This document shows positions 59,368 through 64,000 of a DNA stretch of 64,000 bases, piece after piece. Origin of the DNA: an uncultured Alistipes sp. (GTDB lineage Bacteria; Bacteroidota; Bacteroidia; Bacteroidales; Rikenellaceae); NCBI GenBank assembly GCA_910584485.1, contig CAJUAV010000005.1:37104-101103 (forward strand), given 5' to 3'. Each line of letters begins with the position of its first letter. Position 1 is the stretch's first letter. The notes below the pieces were generated by a model. It did not search any database. It was not told the DNA's origin and saw only the letters and a list, made by a program, of their open reading frames with translations. Position numbers and translations under genes: made by a program.

Positions 59368-60507
59368 ATGAACAAACTACCGCTTTTCTGCATAGCCGCG
59401 GCGCTGACGCTCGGCAGCTGCCAGCGCTCGGAGGTCAAAATCGCAGGCCGTTTCGTCGGCACGGACCGCACGACGGTCTATCTGGAGCAGGTCTCCTCGC
59501 TCCGCCAGCAGCTGGTCGACTCGACGACGCTCGACGGCGAGGGTAACTACCGCTTCGTCCTGGACCGCGTTTCGCAAACGCCCTCCCTCTATAACATCGT
59601 CTACAACGGCGAGCGCATTCCGCTTTTCCTGGCGGGCGGCGACCGCATCCGCGTGCAGGCCGCGGGCAACGTCGTACGGACCTACACGGTCGAAGGTTCG
59701 GCCGAGTCGGAGCTGCTGCGCACCTTCTATCAGGATTTCGTCGGCGGGGCCCAGCGGCTGGACGCCATCGCCAAGCGGCTGGCCGACGCGGCGCTGACCG
59801 AGGCCGAGCGGAAGGAGCTCGTGCGCGAATACACGACCGAATACTACCGCATCCGCCGTGAGCAGCTCGCCTTCATCGCGGGTAACAAGGCTTCGCTGGC
59901 GGCCGTCTACGCCCTCTACCAGCGGCTGCCGGGCGATACGCAGCTGCTCGACGGGGCGAGCGACGTGATCCATTTCCGCTCCGTGGCCGAGGCGCTCGAG
60001 ACGCGCTATCCCGCCTCGCCCTATCTGGTGACCCTCAAGGGCGACATCGCCCGCATGGAGGCGGCGGCCCGTCTGGCCGAAGAGGTGACCGAGGCGACCT
60101 TCCCCGACATCGAAATGCCCGACATGTACGGCAAGAAGATCAAGCTCTCGTCGCTCAAGGGGAAGGTGATCCTGCTCGATTTCTGGTCGGCGCAGCTGGG
60201 CAACAGCAACACGCTCAACGCCGAGCTGAAGGAGCTCTACGCCGACTACCGCAACGCGCCGACGCCGCTCGAAGTCTACCAGGTGGCGATCGATACCTCG
60301 AAGCCGCTCTGGATCAACACCGTGCAGGAACAGGCGCTGCCCTGGATCTCGGTGAGCGACCTGCGCGGGCAGGCTACGATGGCGCTGGGTCTTTACAACG
60401 TCACGAAGCTGCCGACGAATTTCCTGATCGACAAGGCGGGAACGATCGTCGCACGCGACGTGCGCGGCGAGGAGCTGAAGCGTAAACTCGCCGAGCTGAC
60501 GCGCTGA
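59368..60507 (+). CDS. lipoprotein with thioredoxin-like domain lacking the CxxC motif
   Basis: A 379-residue lipoprotein ([11 protein letters not shown] with lipidated Cys at about 18). A DUF4369-like N-terminal domain ([26 protein letters not shown]) is followed by a helical part and a TlpA-like thioredoxin domain (about 240-379: [31 protein letters not shown]). Where TlpA proteins have WCGPC this one has SAQLGNS, so no redox site. cis-Pro KLPTNFLID is present. First gene of the operon with lpxH and thyA. Confidence 0.9.
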   Translation: MNKLPLFCIAAALTLGSCQRSEVKIAGRFVGTDRTTVYLEQVSSLRQQLVDSTTLDGEGNYRFVLDRVSQTPSLYNIVYNGERIPLFLAGGDRIRVQAAGNVVRTYTVEGSAESELLRTFYQDFVGGAQRLDAIAKRLADAALTEAERKELVREYTTEYYRIRREQLAFIAGNKASLAAVYALYQRLPGDTQLLDGASDVIHFRSVAEALETRYPASPYLVTLKGDIARMEAAARLAEEVTEATFPDIEMPDMYGKKIKLSSLKGKVILLDFWSAQLGNSNTLNAELKELYADYRNAPTPLEVYQVAIDTSKPLWINTVQEQALPWISVSDLRGQATMALGLYNVTKLPTNFLIDKAGTIVARDVRGEELKRKLAELTR

Positions 60508-61247
60508 TGCACTATTTCGTCTCCGACATCCACCTCGGTGCGGGTACCGCAGCCGAAGCGCGGGCGACCGAACGGCGTTTCGTCGCCTGGCTCGACCGCG
60601 CGGCCGCCGATGCCGAGACGATCGTGCTGGCGGGCGACATCTTCGATTTCTGGTTCGAATACGGCCGCGTGGTTCCCAAGGGCTTCGTCCGCACGCTCGG
60701 CAAGCTGGCCGAGCTGACCGACCGCGGCATCCGCATCCTCTTCTTCACGGGCAACCACGACATGTGGGTGACCGACTACCTGGCGCGCGAATGCGGCGTG
60801 GAGATTCGTACCGCGCCGCAGGTGCTGACGCTCGGCTCGCAGCGCATCTTCGTCGCGCACGGCGACAACATGCGCATCGAGGGCCAATGGCTGTTGCAGG
60901 CGATGAACGCGATGTTCCGCTCGCGCCTGCTGCGCACGCTCTTCTCGTGGCTGGTCCATCCCGACCTCGCCCTGCGCTTCGGCGGCTGGTGGAGCGGCCG
61001 CTCGCGCAAGCGCCACGGCCGCACGCCGCTCGGCCCCGAAGTGACCGAGCCGCTCGTAGCCTTTGCCCGCGACCATGCCGCGGACCACGCCGTCGATCAT
61101 TATCTTTTCGGTCACATGCACTACCCGCGCGACTACCGCGAGGGGAGGCTGCACGTCGTGCTGCTCGGCTGCTGGGAGCGGGGTGCCTCGTGGGCCCGGC
61201 TCGATGCGGCGGGCGAGCTGACGCTTCATACAGGCACCGACGCATGA
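60507..61247 (+). CDS. lpxH: UDP-2,3-diacylglucosamine diphosphatase (LpxH-like)
   Basis: A 246-residue calcineurin-like phosphoesterase: DIHLG (residues 7-11), [25 protein letters not shown] and GHMHYP. These are the metal-binding motifs of LpxH, which cleaves UDP-2,3-diacylglucosamine to lipid X in lipid A synthesis on the inner membrane. The stop of the previous gene and this ATG share one base (TGATG). Confidence 0.93.
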   Translation: MHYFVSDIHLGAGTAAEARATERRFVAWLDRAAADAETIVLAGDIFDFWFEYGRVVPKGFVRTLGKLAELTDRGIRILFFTGNHDMWVTDYLARECGVEIRTAPQVLTLGSQRIFVAHGDNMRIEGQWLLQAMNAMFRSRLLRTLFSWLVHPDLALRFGGWWSGRSRKRHGRTPLGPEVTEPLVAFARDHAADHAVDHYLFGHMHYPRDYREGRLHVVLLGCWERGASWARLDAAGELTLHTGTDA

Positions 61248-62137
61248 AACAGTACCTCGATCTGCTGCAACGCATCCTCGACGAAGGGGTCGTCCGCGAC
61301 GACCGCACTGGGACGGGCACGAAGGGCATCTTCGGCCACCAGATGCGTTTCGACCTCGCGGCGGGCTTCCCGCTGCTGACCACCAAACGGGTCTTCCTCA
61401 AGGGGGTGATCCACGAACTGCTGTGGTTTTTGCGCGGTGACACGAACATCCGCAGCCTCGTCGAAAACGGGGTCCACATCTGGGACAACGACGCCTACCG
61501 TTATTATAAGGAGCTGTGCGCCCGCCGCGGCGCGACGCCGATCGACCGCGACGCCTTTCTGGCGGCGGCGGGCGAGGCATCGCCCCTCGACGGCTACCGC
61601 TACGGCGACCTGAACCGCGTCTACGGCCGCCAGTGGCGGTCGTGGCCCGCGGCCGACGGCGGGACGATCGACCAGATCGCGCAGGCGGTCGAGACGATCC
61701 GCACGAACCCCTCGTCGCGCCGCATCCTCGTCTCGGCGTGGAACGTCGCCGAGGTGGGGGAGATGGCGCTGCCGCCCTGCCATGTGCTGTTCCAGTTCTA
61801 CGTCGCCGAGGGGCGCCTCTCGTGCCAGCTCTACCAGCGCAGCGCCGATACCTTCCTCGGCGTCCCCTTCAACATCGCCTCCTATGCGCTGCTCACGATG
61901 ATGATGGCGCAGGTATGCGATTTGCAGGCGGGAGAGTTCATCCACACGCTGGGCGATACGCACCTCTACCTCGACCACCTCGGACAGGCGCGCGAGCAGC
62001 TCGCCCGCACGCCGCGGCCGCTGCCGACGATGCGGCTGAACCCCGCCCGACGCTCGGTGTTCGATTTCGGCTGCGAGGATTTTACCCTCGAAGGGTACGA
62101 CCCGTGGCCCGCGATCAAGGCGCCGATGTCCTTTTAG
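61244..62137 (+). CDS. thyA: thymidylate synthase
   Basis: A 297-residue ThyA, slightly longer than E. coli (264) from an insertion near residue 90-110. It makes dTMP from dUMP with methylene-THF. Motifs: [29 protein letters not shown], catalytic Cys in [13 protein letters not shown] and [20 protein letters not shown]. It overlaps lpxH by ATGA, and folA follows 43 bases later, the usual folate pair. Confidence 0.97.
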   Translation: MKQYLDLLQRILDEGVVRDDRTGTGTKGIFGHQMRFDLAAGFPLLTTKRVFLKGVIHELLWFLRGDTNIRSLVENGVHIWDNDAYRYYKELCARRGATPIDRDAFLAAAGEASPLDGYRYGDLNRVYGRQWRSWPAADGGTIDQIAQAVETIRTNPSSRRILVSAWNVAEVGEMALPPCHVLFQFYVAEGRLSCQLYQRSADTFLGVPFNIASYALLTMMMAQVCDLQAGEFIHTLGDTHLYLDHLGQAREQLARTPRPLPTMRLNPARRSVFDFGCEDFTLEGYDPWPAIKAPMSF

Positions 62138-62179
62138 CCGCAGGAGGCGCGCCCGCCCTCTTTTTTTTCAACGAACCGA

Positions 62180-62680
62180 ATGACGACCATGATCCGTACC
62201 CTGATCGCCGCCGTCGCCGAAAACGGCGTGATCGGCGACCGCAACGCCCTCCTGTGGCACATCTCCGAAGACCTGCAACACTTCAAGCGCCTTACGGCGG
62301 GCCATCCCGTCGTCATGGGGCGCAAGACCTTCGAGTCGCTCGGCCGTCCGCTGCCCGCCCGCACGAACATCGTCGTGACGCGGAGCGGCATGCCGATCGA
62401 GGGGTGTCGGACGGTCGCGTCGCTCGACGAGGCCTACCGCATCGCCGCCGCAGCCGAGGGGGCGGAGGAGTGTTTCGTCATCGGCGGCGCGCAGATCTAT
62501 GCCGAGGCGCTGCCGACGGCCGACCGTCTCTGCCTGACGATTGTCGAACACCCCTACGAGGGCGACACCTCGTTCCCTGCCTGGGAGGCCGCCGCATGGC
62601 GTCTGACGGCATGCGAACGCTTCGAGCGGGGGGCCGTCTATCCCCATCCGTTCCGCTTCGAGCGCTACGAACGTCGCTGA
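62180..62680 (+). CDS. folA: dihydrofolate reductase
   Basis: A 166-residue DHFR: IAAVAENGVIGDRNALLWHISEDLQHFKRLT, VVMGRKTFESLGRPLPARTNIVVTR and CFVIGGAQIYAEALPTADRL. It restores THF consumed by ThyA. Starts at 62180 or 62189 (both ATG, in frame). Normal length and complete motifs. Confidence 0.96.
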   Translation: MTTMIRTLIAAVAENGVIGDRNALLWHISEDLQHFKRLTAGHPVVMGRKTFESLGRPLPARTNIVVTRSGMPIEGCRTVASLDEAYRIAAAAEGAEECFVIGGAQIYAEALPTADRLCLTIVEHPYEGDTSFPAWEAAAWRLTACERFERGAVYPHPFRFERYERR

Positions 62681-62745
62681 TTCGGGGCTGCGGAGGGTGC
62701 GGCCGCACTATTTTTGCAGCAGAGCTTCCGACCAAATCGGCAAAC

Positions 62746-64000
62746 ATGGATAAACGACAAAAAATCACCCTGGCCCGCATCGTGGCGGCCACGCTGCTGC
62801 TGGCGGCGGCCTGCTGCGTGCCGAAGAGCGCTGCGACGCCGCGGCTGCTGCTATTCGGAGCCGCCTACCTCGCGGTCGGCGCCGACGTCCTCGTCAAGGC
62901 CGTGCTGCGGCTGTTTCGGGGCTCCCTCTTCGACGAAAATTTCCTCATGTCGCTCGCCACGGTCGGCGCCTTCGCCATCGGCGAATATCCCGAGGCGGTG
63001 GCCGTCATGCTCTTCTACCAGATCGGCGAGCTCTTCCAGGAGATCGCCGTGACGCGCAGCCGCGCCTCGATTTCGGCCCTCATGGACATCCGCCCCGACT
63101 ATGCCCGCCTTGAAAACTCGGGGGGCGAAACGCGGCAGGTGGCGCCCGAGACAGTGCCCACGGGGAGCGTGATCGTCGTGCGCGCGGGGGAGAAGATCCC
63201 GCTCGACGGCACGGTGATCGCGGGCAGCTCGTCGCTCGACACGGCGGCCCTCACGGGCGAAAGCCTGCCGCGCGAGGTGACCGAAGGGGATGCCGTGCTC
63301 AACGGCAGCCTCAATCTGACGGGGGTGCTGCGCATTCGTACGACGGGCACCTACGGCGAATCGACCGTCGCCCGCATCCTCGAGCTGGTCGAGCACGCCG
63401 AGACGGGCAAGGCCCGCACCGAACAGTTCATCACGCGTTTTGCCCGCTACTATACCCCCTTCGTCGTTACGGCGGCCGTGCTGCTGGCCGTTGTCGTACC
63501 GCTCGTGACGGGCGACGCCTGGCGGCCGTGGATCAACCGCTCGCTCATCTTTCTGGTGATCTCCTGCCCCTGCGCGTTGGTGGTCTCCATTCCGCTCACC
63601 TTCTTTGCGGGCATCGGCTGCGCTTCGCGGCGCGGCATGCTGGTCAAGGGGTCGAACCACCTCGAAACGCTGGCGCACGTCCGCACGGTCGTCTTCGACA
63701 AGACGGGCACCCTCACGCAGGGCAATTTCTCCGTGCGGCAGCTTTGCCCGCAGGGGATCGGGGCCGATGCGCTCATCGGCTGGGCGGCGCTGGCGGAGAG
63801 CCAGTCGGACCACCCCGTGGCGGCTGCGCTGCGGGCCGCGGGCGGACGGATCGATCCGTCGCGCGTCGCGGAGGCGGAGAACATCGCGGGCGAGGGAATC
63901 GTCGCGCACGTGCGGGAGGCGGAGGAGCTGCGCACGGTCCATGCGGGCAATGCGAAGCTGATGCGGCGCGCAGGGGTCGAGGCTGCGCCGTGCGACGCCT
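62746..64000 (+). CDS. heavy-metal P1B-type ATPase (partial, runs off the window)
   Basis: 418 residues are visible; the 3' end is outside the window. No N-terminal metal-binding (HMA) domain. Transmembrane helices come first, then the actuator domain with LTGESLP, CPC in ISCPCALVVS (metal site in helix 6) and the phosphorylation site DKTGTLTQG. The CPC motif and the ZntA-like sequence (MLVKGSNHLETLAHV) suggest export of Zn, Cd or Pb. The ATG at 62746 is the first with a sensible N-terminus. Confidence 0.93.
   Translation, partial: MDKRQKITLARIVAATLLLAAACCVPKSAATPRLLLFGAAYLAVGADVLVKAVLRLFRGSLFDENFLMSLATVGAFAIGEYPEAVAVMLFYQIGELFQEIAVTRSRASISALMDIRPDYARLENSGGETRQVAPETVPTGSVIVVRAGEKIPLDGTVIAGSSSLDTAALTGESLPREVTEGDAVLNGSLNLTGVLRIRTTGTYGESTVARILELVEHAETGKARTEQFITRFARYYTPFVVTAAVLLAVVVPLVTGDAWRPWINRSLIFLVISCPCALVVSIPLTFFAGIGCASRRGMLVKGSNHLETLAHVRTVVFDKTGTLTQGNFSVRQLCPQGIGADALIGWAALAESQSDHPVAAALRAAGGRIDPSRVAEAENIAGEGIVAHVREAEELRTVHAGNAKLMRRAGVEAAPCDA

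Overview
The window is chromosomal DNA of a GC-rich member of the Bacteroidetes, most like Alistipes or another Bacteroidales. I infer this from many Bacteroidetes-type promoters (TAnnTTTG, often with TTTG or TTGC about 19 bases upstream), SusC-like and OMP-type outer-membrane proteins, NigD-like and other short lipoproteins, a DUF4290 gene, a Stealth-type capsule gene and intergenic repeats typical of that group. No 16S or other species marker is present, so the genus is inference.

Layout. 0.2-7.4 kb is one long minus-strand operon: LytM-like protein, dxr, rseP, acetyltransferase, lipoprotein, radA, epimerase, thioredoxin. 7.7-11.8 kb holds plus-strand housekeeping genes (nucleotidyltransferase, GH13 amylase, TPM-domain protein, lemA). 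12.0-14.4 kb is an outer-membrane receptor. 14.5-16.1 kb is trpB2 behind a tryptophan leader-peptide attenuator. 16.3-20.7 kb holds lipoproteins, an ECF-type sigma factor with its membrane partner, a NigD-like protein and a LPS-kinase-like protein. 20.8-22.9 kb is pheA plus a DAHP synthase/chorismate mutase fusion behind a phenylalanine/tyrosine leader-peptide attenuator. 22.9-28.3 kb carries tRNA-Ser, an alcohol dehydrogenase and clpB between GC-rich repeat clusters. 28.3-32.6 kb is a surface-polysaccharide group plus an EamA transporter.

Accessory region, 32.7-56.7 kb. First comes a putative metallopeptidase-like lipoprotein followed by three tandem paralogues of a small secreted family; a decayed second lipoprotein copy lies between the first two. 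Next is a compact type II-C CRISPR-Cas system: tracrRNA on the minus strand, cas9, cas1, cas2, and an array of 11 intact repeats. Directly after the eleventh repeat the sequence switches to a 3.9 kb piece of Mu-like phage DNA, truncated inside a gene at each end, and then returns to two decayed CRISPR repeats with one spacer between them. The phage piece therefore sits between repeats like a giant spacer. It contains a candidate structured RNA, and a decayed inverted copy of that RNA lies just beyond the array remnant. A 10.1 kb integrative element follows, inserted in the 3' end of a tRNA-Arg gene with 43-base direct repeats at its ends. It has an integrase, a DnaB-type helicase, DUF6291-like and split sigma-like proteins, a YoeB-type toxin-antitoxin pair, a BRO-type protein and a repressor, but no structural genes, so it looks like a phage satellite or small ICE-like island.

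56.7-64 kb returns to core genes: an atypical sigma-54 activator, a DUF4290 gene, a thioredoxin-fold lipoprotein, lpxH, thyA, folA and the first part of a metal P-type ATPase that runs off the window.

The strongest points for follow-up are the spacer-like phage insertion in the CRISPR array, the two aromatic amino-acid attenuators with matching antiterminator geometry, and the repeated structured RNA.
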